Source: Flavobacterium soli DSM 19725 (lineage in GTDB: Bacteria > Bacteroidota > Bacteroidia > Flavobacteriales > Flavobacteriaceae). Taken from it: a DNA stretch of 64,000 nucleotides. The notes under the pieces are model-generated. The model ran no database searches. It was given only the letters and a program-made list of their open reading frames with translations, and was not told the origin of the DNA. The stretch's first letter is position 1. Each line of letters opens with the position of its first letter. Of this stretch, positions 24,770 through 33,320 are shown in pieces. Made by a program: the position numbers and the translations under genes. The DNA lies in assembly GCF_000422705.1 (NCBI RefSeq), contig NZ_AUGO01000006.1:124001-188000 (forward strand), written 5' to 3'.

Positions 24770-25272
24770 GCATAACATTCGATCGAAATACTTGGCCTTA
24801 CTCTTCAAGTAAGTCATCGTTTGGACTTTGTGACAAACCATCACCGTCAATGGAACCTGCCTATCTTGATGAGGAAAATGGAGCGGATTGGATTGCTGTA
24901 ATTGATAATTATTATAAATGCATTGCCTATTTTACAGGTATAGATAATCAGATACCTTTACTAAAGGAGAATGGAAAAATAGATTCTAGGTGTGATGGGG
25001 TTCTTTCCTATAACGATGTAATCATATTTGTAGAATTAAAGCAACGTGCTCAGCTTGGCAGTGATTGGATCGTAGATGCAGAGTTGCAATTAAGAACTAC
25101 CATCACGCATTTTGAAGCATCTGAGTATGCAGAGCATTTTAAAATAAAAAAAGCTTACGCTGCAAATAGTGAACATCCAAAGTTTAGAACAAATCAATCC
25201 CAGCGTATGGATAGGTTCTATAATGATACTGGGTATATATTCAGGATTGAAAATCGTATAACCCTTTACTAA
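24766..25272 (+). CDS. Putative PD-(D/E)XK nuclease partner of the AAA ATPase
   Basis: The 168-residue protein has Asp77 in RCDGVLSYND, a beta-strand, then Glu90-x-Lys92 in IIFVELKQR, the core layout of a PD-(D/E)XK nuclease, followed by an alpha-helix (DAELQLRTTITHFEAS). The start overlaps the ATPase stop (ATGA), showing tight coupling. I recognise no named defence family with this exact pair. The nuclease call rests on the motif only and needs structure or homology support. An alternative is a non-nuclease effector. Confidence 0.6.
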   Translation: MSITFDRNTWPYSSSKSSFGLCDKPSPSMEPAYLDEENGADWIAVIDNYYKCIAYFTGIDNQIPLLKENGKIDSRCDGVLSYNDVIIFVELKQRAQLGSDWIVDAELQLRTTITHFEASEYAEHFKIKKAYAANSEHPKFRTNQSQRMDRFYNDTGYIFRIENRITLY

Positions 25273-25619
25273 CATTTTAGCAAAAGTATCTTTATATCTA
25301 TTCTTAAAATAATTTAAATTTTTAAAAGGAAAAAAAACGTTATTTAAAATGGATGTTGGAGCATTATATTTTCAAATTCTCAATTTGCAATCTAAGAAAG
25401 TTTAAAAATATTAAAAATTGCAGATTGTAAATCCCAGCTATCAGGGTCTATTATTTGTTGAATGATTTTGTGAAAATCAAAAAATCGCAAAGTCATAAGA
25501 CATTTGCGGAGCTTTCCATAGGAACACTTTCTTCAGCTGGGGTTGAATTAATTAATCACTTACAAAATTATATATTTTACCTTAAGTGGTTCTAAAAACA
25601 TATTAAAATATACATGTAA
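25273..25619. other. Intergenic region between convergent genes, with two hairpins
   Basis: About 350 AT-rich bases. One hairpin is CAATTTGCAAT (25381-25391) against ATTGCAGATTG (25417-25427), with one G-T pair. A second is CGCAAA-GTC (25486-25494) against GAC-a-TTTGCG (25499-25508). No gene is seen. The hairpins may serve as terminators for both sides. Confidence 0.5.
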
Positions 25620-26306
25620 TTATTCACACAAATTAATAAAATAATGATTAAGAATAATTTTAGTCCCATTTATTTTTTCACTTTTTGAAATTGATTTTAC
25701 AACTCTTAAATCTTTAAATCCACAAGTGTTAATTAGTAAATCATTTGAAAACCAGTTTAATGTTGATTTGATTTTATCGTCAATAAGCTCTTGAATCCAG
25801 CTATTAATACTGTTGTACCAATACTTTCCATTTTCATTTTGAACATAGCCAATTATTGCACTATGATTTAAATTGACACCGTGTACATTGTTTTTAAATC
25901 TTTCAATACCTCCAGATGATTTGATTGGATTTTCGCCCAAAACATACTCTTTGTCCCTATTTTTGGGCATTGATGTTGTCAATCGTTTAGCCTCAATCGT
26001 AAAAAAAGGATTTGGGTCAGAATAATGCCTAAATACACCAATATCAACCCGCCTATCAATACCTCTTGGTTGTTTTTGTTTAGTCTCTGCTTGAAAGATA
26101 AATGCGTGATTTTTTGAAAAATAACTTAATGTTTTACCAAGTTGCTCGTTTAGATTTTCTTCAGACTCGTTTACTTTACCTTTGAAATGCTCCTGAAATT
26201 TGTATAAAGTTTCTTCTAGAAAAATAATTAATTTTTCTTTGATTGTTCCTTTCTTAATAGAAGGATTGGGAACATTAGATACATGATTATAGTTGTCTTT
26301 TAACAT
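25620..26306 (-). CDS. PD-(D/E)XK restriction endonuclease of a type II-like R-M system
   Basis: The 228-residue protein has Asp88 in RRVDIGVF and Glu105-x-Lys107 in FFTIEAKRL, the catalytic core of a PD-(D/E)XK nuclease. Its ATG overlaps the methylase stop by one base (TAATG). As the gene following an N6-adenine methylase, it is probably the cleavage subunit, but recognition may depend on the methylase protein. No transmembrane or signal region is visible. The target sequence cannot be read from the protein. Confidence 0.75.
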   Translation of the reverse strand: MLKDNYNHVSNVPNPSIKKGTIKEKLIIFLEETLYKFQEHFKGKVNESEENLNEQLGKTLSYFSKNHAFIFQAETKQKQPRGIDRRVDIGVFRHYSDPNPFFTIEAKRLTTSMPKNRDKEYVLGENPIKSSGGIERFKNNVHGVNLNHSAIIGYVQNENGKYWYNSINSWIQELIDDKIKSTLNWFSNDLLINTCGFKDLRVVKSISKSEKINGTKIILNHYFINLCE

Positions 26307-29278
26307 TAGTATCCAGCATTATAAAGATCAACAATAGTTTCATCAGCATCTCTCAAAGCAATAGATTGCAGCCAATATCTTAATTCTTTTGGTTTTATCA
26401 AATAGATTAAATCACCATCATAAACTTTAACAACCCTATTTATTCTATAACTAGTTCCTAATTTATTATAAACCAATTGAGCAATATGGATTTCAATTTC
26501 ATTTTCCGTTTTAAGTGTTTTAGAAAAAGCCATTTCATTACCATATTCAAAAACAGCACAAATAAAGGATTCCGTTTGATAAATGTTTTTTTGAACGTAT
26601 TTTTTTGATTGAGTTTCAAACAATAAATTTAAAACTTCACAAAATATTTTTCCAAATCTTATTAATTCCTTTTCAGAAGTCGATTCTAAAACTTTTAAAT
26701 TGGTATCTTTTCCTAAATATTCTAAGCCATACTCTAATGTATCATGAACTAGAATTTCATCAAATTTTGTCAATTCAATTTCTTTCTCATCCTCTGGAAA
26801 TGGAATACCTAAAATATCTTTCTGTAATGTAGTTTTTGTTGAACGGCTTACTCCACTTCTAGCACTTGTCGTTAGAATATAAAATCTGTACAGAGAATTA
26901 TCTTTAATTCTATTATAAACATTGATTAATTGTTCCGTTTCATCTAAAGGGGAATGAATACCTATTATTTCATTTTTATACCCTAATTTTACATTACTAA
27001 AAAAAACAGGAATTGAATTTGATCCAATATTCTTTTTAATCAAAAGCAATGAAGGTTTAAATATTTTTTCATTTCTAGGCCATTGAAAATATTTTGAAGT
27101 ATTTATTTGTGTTTTCTTTATACCTTTTTCTGAAAAATCTTCTGGTTCAACATATTCCAGATTCATAAGATAAGTAGCTTCGGAATATCCTCCCTTTTTC
27201 TTTTCAAAATCAGATTCTACCAAATCATCATCTTGTTTACCTTTTATAAATCCATCACCATAAATCCAACCTTTCTTCTTTCTCACGTCTAAAAAATCTT
27301 TCAAACTTTGAAAACTAGTTAGCTTATTGATTAATGGCACCAACCTTCCTCCACCCAACAAATTAGACTTCCAAACAAAAGGATTCTCTAAAGCATCTAC
27401 TTTAGCAACTTTATGAAAATCATAATGGTCAATTTCAAAGTACTGTCGCTCTTTGGCCGTTTTTAACTTTTTAACTGTAATATGATAAATTGGATTTGTA
27501 TCAGGGACTTTATTTTCTAGGAAAAAGGCAGAAACAGCAACATTTTTCTCATTTCCTTTATTCTTAAAGAGAATATTGCTTAAATAAGTAAAATCTATTA
27601 TTTGAGGGATATTATATTCATTAAATAACCACTTTCTAAAATCTATTGGTTTTTGAGAATTATTATATAATAACGGACCAGAGGGTAAAATAAAAGAAAG
27701 TAATCCTTTCTCTTTTTTTACAAGATTCATACCAAGGATAGTAAACAGTAAAGCACTTTGATTATTTGGAACTTGTTGTGACAATTTTAATCCAGTAATC
27801 AAACTATTAATTTTTGTTTCTCTTGATCCGTACTCAATAAAAGGTGGGTTGCCTATAATTAAATCAAATTTTTTATCTGTGTTTTCAGGATACCAATCAA
27901 AAAAATCTGAACCTACAACATTCTCATTTAAATTATCAAAACGAAGGTTCTCCCAAATGACTTTTGGGGATAAAATATCACAAAGAGTCAAACTTAAACT
28001 AAAAATAGCTAAGTCAACAGCTTCATTGGCAATATCAATACCATAGATACTTTCTTTTAATAATTTCTTAAGCTCTTCTAAATTTTCTTTTCCTGGAACA
28101 ATCCATTTTCCTGTTTTTTGATAATTAGTAACTCTCCACCAATCGATAATTCGTTTATAGGCAGAAACTAAAAAAATTCCAGAACCACAAGTAGGGTCAA
28201 GTATCTTAAAATCTTTTTTTGGAAAATGAATTGGCATACATTCATCAATCATAAAGCTAACTAAATAGGAAGGAGTATAAGCAACTCCAGTACTATTATC
28301 AGCTTCAAGAAACATTTCATAAATGCTACTGATTAACTCAATTGGTAAGTAATTAAAAGAATATAATCTCCAAAAAACAAACTGATTTTTATCCAATACT
28401 CCAGATAGAAAATCTGCTAAAGGAGATAAATCTTTGCCTCGTAGTTGTTCTTTAAAATCATCTGATAAATAAAATATTTTACCATTGAAATGATTACTTA
28501 GGTAATCAAATAGGTTAATGGTGAATTCATTACCTTTTCGAATCGTTTCAGTAAAATCAAAAGAGTAACCAAACTTTTCTTGATTGAAAAAATCAGATGT
28601 AAAAACTCTGGTTTCATTTCCATTTTCATCAATATCAACTCTTTCTTCAAGATATTTTACTAAAATTCCTAAAACTAAAAGTTTACTAGCAATTTCCTTG
28701 TCTAATTTTATTACATCAAGAAATTGATTTCTTGTTATCTTAAGTTGAGAAATAAGTTTTTCATAGGCAGTCTCTCCATAACCAAAATCATATTTAGTTT
28801 CTTCCCAAAAGGAACCATTATCAAATTTCTTTGCGGAATATTCTTTATATTTTTTTATTGCATCACCAGCAATACTTAAAGTTTCAAAAGGGGAAATATG
28901 TAAATCACCGCTTTTATTTTGCTCTACAGGTTTTGAAGAATTAAAGAATTTTATTTCAGTTTTAGTGATTACAAGGTATAATCTAACTTCGGTGCTACTC
29001 CAAACATTTTTATGAACTTCTACGATATCTTCTTCGTGTGAAGTAAAATCAAAAATATAAAGTTGTGGTTTTGAGGGTCTGTTTAAATCAGGAAAATTTC
29101 TAAAATAAACTGCGTTAGCCCCAACTTTTTTCGCTTTTTCAAGTGACAACCTTTGGTAGTAATTTACAGAAGGGTCTTCAAGTTCTGATACATGTATTAA
29201 GCCAAAAGAATTACCATCAGTATTAACCATCTCTAATTGGGAAAGTCCACTAATAAATTCTTTTGATTGTATATTCAT
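26306..29278 (-). CDS. N-6 adenine DNA methyltransferase, Eco57I/type IIG-like
   Basis: I start at the ATG at 29278 (MNIQSKEFISGL). The 990-residue protein has SAM-binding motif I DPTCGSGIFL near residue 360 and the catalytic NPPF near residue 476. A long C-terminal half (from about residue 660) is the likely target-recognition part. It shares its stop with the nuclease start (TAATG) and lies behind a small Xre-type controller gene. No nuclease motif is apparent at its own N-terminus, so cleavage probably resides in the next gene. Confidence 0.85.
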   Translation of the reverse strand: MNIQSKEFISGLSQLEMVNTDGNSFGLIHVSELEDPSVNYYQRLSLEKAKKVGANAVYFRNFPDLNRPSKPQLYIFDFTSHEEDIVEVHKNVWSSTEVRLYLVITKTEIKFFNSSKPVEQNKSGDLHISPFETLSIAGDAIKKYKEYSAKKFDNGSFWEETKYDFGYGETAYEKLISQLKITRNQFLDVIKLDKEIASKLLVLGILVKYLEERVDIDENGNETRVFTSDFFNQEKFGYSFDFTETIRKGNEFTINLFDYLSNHFNGKIFYLSDDFKEQLRGKDLSPLADFLSGVLDKNQFVFWRLYSFNYLPIELISSIYEMFLEADNSTGVAYTPSYLVSFMIDECMPIHFPKKDFKILDPTCGSGIFLVSAYKRIIDWWRVTNYQKTGKWIVPGKENLEELKKLLKESIYGIDIANEAVDLAIFSLSLTLCDILSPKVIWENLRFDNLNENVVGSDFFDWYPENTDKKFDLIIGNPPFIEYGSRETKINSLITGLKLSQQVPNNQSALLFTILGMNLVKKEKGLLSFILPSGPLLYNNSQKPIDFRKWLFNEYNIPQIIDFTYLSNILFKNKGNEKNVAVSAFFLENKVPDTNPIYHITVKKLKTAKERQYFEIDHYDFHKVAKVDALENPFVWKSNLLGGGRLVPLINKLTSFQSLKDFLDVRKKKGWIYGDGFIKGKQDDDLVESDFEKKKGGYSEATYLMNLEYVEPEDFSEKGIKKTQINTSKYFQWPRNEKIFKPSLLLIKKNIGSNSIPVFFSNVKLGYKNEIIGIHSPLDETEQLINVYNRIKDNSLYRFYILTTSARSGVSRSTKTTLQKDILGIPFPEDEKEIELTKFDEILVHDTLEYGLEYLGKDTNLKVLESTSEKELIRFGKIFCEVLNLLFETQSKKYVQKNIYQTESFICAVFEYGNEMAFSKTLKTENEIEIHIAQLVYNKLGTSYRINRVVKVYDGDLIYLIKPKELRYWLQSIALRDADETIVDLYNAGY

Positions 29279-29498
29279 TATTTTTTTAAAATTAAAATAC
29301 AAAAGTGCAACATTTTCATCAAAATATAGAAAGTTTACGGCTGTATTTTCAAATGTTTTTACCCAAATTTATTCACAAAATCCATTTTAAAAACCAGTCT
29401 TTTATTCAATGATTAGTCAATATACTTAAGTTTAACTTGATTTCAAAATTATACATTAAACAAAAAAAGATGCAATTCAGCATCTTTAGTAGTAGTTC

Positions 29499-29735
29499 TT
29501 ATAATGGCTTCTCAGGCAAAAAGTCTTTTGGTGAACATTTTAAGACTTTTGCAATCAAATTTAAGTGGACGATATTGTATTTGGCTTTTTTAGAAGGAGC
29601 TTCTATTTGTGAAATAAACCCAATGTTTTTGCCAATAGATAATGATAAATCTTCTTGGGTGATTTTTTTAGTTTCTCTGATTTCTTTTACTTTAGAGATA
29701 ACGTATCTTTCTATTTCATCTAGTGATTCGTGCAT
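29499..29735 (-). CDS. Xre-type HTH protein, probable R-M controller
   Basis: The 78-residue protein is one Xre HTH domain (ITQEDLSLSIGKNIGFISQI). It precedes the methylase on the same strand by about 220 bases and has the size of a restriction controller (C) protein. An 18-bp perfect palindrome lies 34 bases upstream of its start. The larger antisense frame at 29437-29763 is a shadow. Confidence 0.75.
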   Translation of the reverse strand: MHESLDEIERYVISKVKEIRETKKITQEDLSLSIGKNIGFISQIEAPSKKAKYNIVHLNLIAKVLKCSPKDFLPEKPL

Positions 29736-29768
29736 GAGTCAAAATGACACAAAAAACAAATAATACGT

Positions 29769-29786
29769 TATGTACTATAGTACATA
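29769..29786. promoter_or_regulatory. 18-bp perfect palindrome upstream of the controller gene (C-box candidate)
   Basis: TATGTACTATAGTACATA is its own reverse complement. It sits 34 bases before the ATG of the Xre-type controller (29735), where an autoregulatory C-box would be. Confidence 0.55.
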
Positions 29787-29864
29787 TTTCAAATATATTT
29801 ATATATTTGTATTTCGATTGCATTGAAAGATGTAATTTTGCGATTCTTCAAATACAATATTGAA

Positions 29865-30020
29865 GCATTCGCTTTGAATCTCGTTATCAAAAACTGGTAA
29901 TTTTTAAACACGCGAGATGATAAGACAGATGCTCACGCTCTCGGGTGTGGGCTCACTTATTCGTGTGTTTGGTATACCAGTACCTTGATAGCGTTTAAGC
30001 TGAGTTCCATGCCTTTTTTT
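29865..30020 (+). ncRNA. Candidate rod-shaped structured RNA (6S-like or another Bacteroidota RNA)
   Basis: Nested pairings are visible: GCAT 29865-29868 with ATGC 30009-30012; CGTTATCAA 29882-29890 with TTGATAGCG 29985-29993; ACTGGTA 29893-29899 with TACCAGT 29975-29981; ACACG 29908-29912 with CGTGT 29962-29966; ATAAG 29920-29924 with CTTAT 29956-29960; GCTCAC 29931-29936 with GTGGGC 29947-29952. Seven T follow at 30014-30020. A TAATTTTG -7 element lies at 29833-29840. The rod with bulges resembles 6S RNA; Rfam motifs 6S-Flavo or Flavo-1 should be checked. An alternative hairpin (CGAGA/TCTCG) could make it a switch for the SusC operon. Confidence 0.5.
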
Positions 30021-30163
30021 ATTCTACAAAATTGGTTTATTCACAGATTTGAAGCATTGCTGAAAGCAAGCGTCGCAGTTGTTTTATTAACTTTTAAAAC
30101 TGTGTGCCTATGCTAAAAACATCAAATTAAACTTCAGATTGCGTTCATGATTATATCGAAAAG

Positions 30164-30187
30164 ATTGCTTCGTGCCTCGCAATGACA
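30164..30187. repeat. REP-like repeat
   Basis: GATTGCTTCGTGCCTCGCAA followed by TGAC, a relative of 19646-19670, lies in the SusC leader. Confidence 0.6.
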
Positions 30188-30200
30188 CAAACAAAAAAGC

Positions 30201-30232
30201 CCTCTATCTCGTCGGGAAAACTAGAATAGAGG
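30201..30232 (+). promoter_or_regulatory. SusC 5' leader hairpin
   Basis: CCTCTAT (30201-30207) pairs with ATAGAGG (30226-30232), 45 bases before the SusC ATG. No T-run follows, so it is not a terminator; it may affect translation or stability. Confidence 0.45.
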
Positions 30233-30276
30233 ACTGGACAAACAAAACTAATGTTTCATTTAACTCAACCAAAATT

Positions 30277-33200
30277 ATGAATAAATTTTCATTGTACAAG
30301 GACAGGTGCATTATTATGATGTGCTGTCTTTGTTTTCAAATGACGTTTGCTTCAAGAGAAAAGAAGCAAGAAACAAATCTTGAGTATTCAGTGCTCAGTG
30401 TTCAGTATTCAGTGGATGCTGTGCAAACAATACAACAACAAATTAAAGGTATCGTTAGCGATGCCTCTGGTCCGCTACCTGCGGTTACCGTTACCATTAA
30501 AGGCAAAAGCATAAGTACAATAACCGATCAAAATGGTTATTTTTCAATAGTTGCTGCTGAAGGCGATGTGCTTATTTTCAGTTTTATAGGATATAAGGAA
30601 GTCGCAGTCACAGTTGACAGTCGCAGTACTATCAATGTTACAATGCAGGAAGATGCAACAACTTTGAAGGAAGTGGTTGTGAATGCTGGGTATTATAGTG
30701 TAAAAGATAAAGAGCGAACTGGGAGTATATCAAAGATTACTTCTAAAGATATAGAAAAACAACCTGTGACTAATGTACTTGCGGCTATGCAAGGACGTAT
30801 GGCTGGTGTTGATATTGTACAGGATAGTGGAAGTCCGGGTGGTGCTTTTAGTATTAAAATTAGAGGTACGAATAGTTTGCGTGCTGATGGAAACCAACCG
30901 CTTTATATTATTGATGGTGTGCCGTATTCGTCGGAATCGATTGGTTCAATTGCGACTAGTGGAACTGCACCGAGTTTGACCAGTCCGTTGAATTCTATTA
31001 ATCCATCGGATATTGAAAGTATTGAAGTGCTCAAAGATGCTGATGCTACGGCGATTTATGGTTCGCGTGGTGCTAATGGTGTGGTATTGATTACTACTAA
31101 AAAAGGAAAGGCAGGCAAAACGACTTTTACCGTGAATGGTTCTACTAGTGTTGGAAGTGTTACCCGAACTCCGAAATTGATGAATACGCAACAGTATTTG
31201 GCAATGCGCCAACAGGCATTTGCCAATGATGGTATTAGTGTTTATCCCGATTTTGCTTATGATGTGAATGGCACTTGGGATGCTAACCGCTATACGGATT
31301 GGCAAAAGGAGTTTATTGGAGGTACTGCTGAGGTAAACAATTTGCAAGCTTCGGTTTCTGGTGGTAGTGCTAAAACTCAGTATTTATTCAGTGGGAATTA
31401 TAGAACGGAAACGACTGTTTTTCCTGGTGATTTTAAGTATAACAAAGGAGCTGCGCATTTTAATATGAATCATACCTCAGACGATGACAAATTTAAGTTG
31501 GTGTTTTCGGCAAATTATACTGCGCAAAAGAATAATCAACCTGCTACTGATTTGACAGCAGTATCGCGAACCTTGGCACCTAATGCACCTGCGCTTTATG
31601 ATGCTGATGGGAACTTGAATTGGGAGAATAGCACTTGGGATAATCCGTTGGCAACCATGTTGTCGGAATTTGATTCGAATATAAAAGACTTGACTGCGAA
31701 TACAGTTTTGTCTTATCAAATTTTAAAGAATTTACAAGCGAAATCGAGTTTTGGTTATTCGGATTTGAAGAATACGGAAAGCAGAACCCAGCCGCATACG
31801 ATGTATAATCCGGCTTATGGATTAGGAAGTGAGTTTTCGGGATTGAGTGTTAGTCAGACTGATAGAAGTACTTGGATTGTTGAACCTCAATTGAATTGGA
31901 ATACCACTCTTGGAAAAGGAAAAGTAGAAGCTTTGGTTGGAAGTACTTTTCAGCAACAGAAAACCAATCGATTGTTTATGAATGGATTTGGATTTTCGAG
32001 TAATAGTTTGATTCACGATTTGGCTTCGGCATCGATTAAAACTATTGACTTGAGTGATGAAACGATCTATAAGTATCAAGCCTTTTTTGCCCGAATCAAC
32101 TATAATTGGAATGAACGTTATCTACTAAATATTACCGGTCGCCGTGATGGTTCGAGTCGCTTTGGAACTGGCAAGCAGTTTGCGACTTTTGGCGCTGTTG
32201 GTGCGGCTTGGATTTTCTCGAATGAAAACTTTTTAAAAGATAATTCAGTGTTGAGTTTTGGAAAATTACGCACGAGTTATGGAACGACTGGTAATGATCA
32301 GATTGGCGATTATCAGTTTTTGGACACTTATGCTTCATCGGGCAACACCTATCAAGGATTGATTGGATTGCAACCGATACGTTTGTTTAACCCCGAGTTT
32401 GGATGGGAAACGAATAAGAAATTTGAAGTGGCGTTGGAAACTGGTTTTCTGAAAGATAGATTGTTTTTGACTACTGCGTATTACTTTAATCGTTCCTCTA
32501 ATCAGTTGGTTGGTATTCCGTTGCCCGGAACGACTGGGTTTAGTTCGTTGAATGCTAATCTTGATGCTACGGTTCAAAATAGTGGACTGGAGTTTACACT
32601 ACGAACAGTAAACATTCAACGCAAGGATTTTGAATGGACAACCAATTTTAATATTTCGGCTAGTAGAAACAAATTGGTTTCTTATCCCGGATTGGAAAGT
32701 TCTCCTAATGCTAACCGCTATGTGGTTGGACAACCCATCAACATAGTTAAAGTTTATAATTACACAGGTGTGAACCCAACTACTGGTGTTTATGAGTTTG
32801 AAGATGTGAATGGTGATGGTGTAATTACTTCGATAGGTGATAGAACTCAGATTGCCGATTTGAGTCCGGATTTCTTTGGCGGTTTGCAAAACAATTTCAA
32901 ATATAAAAACCTGCAATTGGATTTTCTGTTTCAGTTTGTGAAGCAGGAATCGTTTGGACCAACACCTGGTGTTCCGGGAACTCCAGTTAATCAGTTGGCA
33001 AGTGTGAGCAATTCTGATGGGCAACAGCCTTTTACAAGTGGCGTTAATGGAGATATTATTAATGCGTATTATCGTTATGCATTGAGTACAGGCAATATTG
33101 AAGATGCTTCGTATGTGCGCTTGAAAAACATATCATTGACGTATGATTTGCCTTTAGAAAAGAGAACAGGTGTTCGATGTCAATTGTATTTACAAGGTCA

Positions 33201-33309
33201 GAACTTATTGACTTTTACCAATTATTCTAACGGAGATCCCGAATTTAAGTTCAGTAATTTTTTACCACCGTTGAAAGTGTATTCGGCAGGTGTGAAACTG
33301 ACTTTATAA
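30277..33309 (+). CDS. SusC/RagA family TonB-linked outer membrane protein
   Basis: From the ATG at 30277 the protein is 1010 residues: a signal region, then a carboxypeptidase-like domain (QIKGIVSDASGPLPAVTVTI), a plug domain with EVLKDADATAIYGSRGANG, and a long beta-barrel ending in SAGVKLTL. SusC proteins import oligosaccharides or peptides in a TonB-dependent way with their SusD lid. A SusD and an S9 peptidase follow, so a peptide or protein breakdown product is a likely cargo. The longer reading from 30172 covers REP-like and leader DNA and is rejected. Its upstream leader is unusually structured. Confidence 0.85.
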   Translation: MNKFSLYKDRCIIMMCCLCFQMTFASREKKQETNLEYSVLSVQYSVDAVQTIQQQIKGIVSDASGPLPAVTVTIKGKSISTITDQNGYFSIVAAEGDVLIFSFIGYKEVAVTVDSRSTINVTMQEDATTLKEVVVNAGYYSVKDKERTGSISKITSKDIEKQPVTNVLAAMQGRMAGVDIVQDSGSPGGAFSIKIRGTNSLRADGNQPLYIIDGVPYSSESIGSIATSGTAPSLTSPLNSINPSDIESIEVLKDADATAIYGSRGANGVVLITTKKGKAGKTTFTVNGSTSVGSVTRTPKLMNTQQYLAMRQQAFANDGISVYPDFAYDVNGTWDANRYTDWQKEFIGGTAEVNNLQASVSGGSAKTQYLFSGNYRTETTVFPGDFKYNKGAAHFNMNHTSDDDKFKLVFSANYTAQKNNQPATDLTAVSRTLAPNAPALYDADGNLNWENSTWDNPLATMLSEFDSNIKDLTANTVLSYQILKNLQAKSSFGYSDLKNTESRTQPHTMYNPAYGLGSEFSGLSVSQTDRSTWIVEPQLNWNTTLGKGKVEALVGSTFQQQKTNRLFMNGFGFSSNSLIHDLASASIKTIDLSDETIYKYQAFFARINYNWNERYLLNITGRRDGSSRFGTGKQFATFGAVGAAWIFSNENFLKDNSVLSFGKLRTSYGTTGNDQIGDYQFLDTYASSGNTYQGLIGLQPIRLFNPEFGWETNKKFEVALETGFLKDRLFLTTAYYFNRSSNQLVGIPLPGTTGFSSLNANLDATVQNSGLEFTLRTVNIQRKDFEWTTNFNISASRNKLVSYPGLESSPNANRYVVGQPINIVKVYNYTGVNPTTGVYEFEDVNGDGVITSIGDRTQIADLSPDFFGGLQNNFKYKNLQLDFLFQFVKQESFGPTPGVPGTPVNQLASVSNSDGQQPFTSGVNGDIINAYYRYALSTGNIEDASYVRLKNISLTYDLPLEKRTGVRCQLYLQGQNLLTFTNYSNGDPEFKFSNFLPPLKVYSAGVKLTL

Positions 33310-33320
33310 TCTTAATTTAT

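Larger units (their letters stand above)
29736..30276. other. Gene-free region holding the C-box candidate, rod-like RNA and SusC leader
   Basis: The roughly 540-base gap contains the palindrome, a promoter-like TTG-N23-TAATTTTG (29807-29840), the structured RNA candidate, a REP-like repeat (30164-30187) and the SusC leader hairpin. I see no protein-coding gene. Confidence 0.55.

Noticed and set aside
29437..29763. Plus-strand frame covering the Xre controller gene
   Set aside because: It is antisense to a clear HTH protein and has no recognisable domain.
29865..30020. TPP riboswitch suggested by CTGAG and ACCTTGAT text
   Set aside because: The two elements are in the wrong order and spacing for the TPP fold and the downstream gene is not a thiamine gene.
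30172..30276. N-terminal extension of SusC
   Set aside because: It would translate the REP-like repeat and the leader hairpin; the ATG at 30277 gives a normal SusC start.
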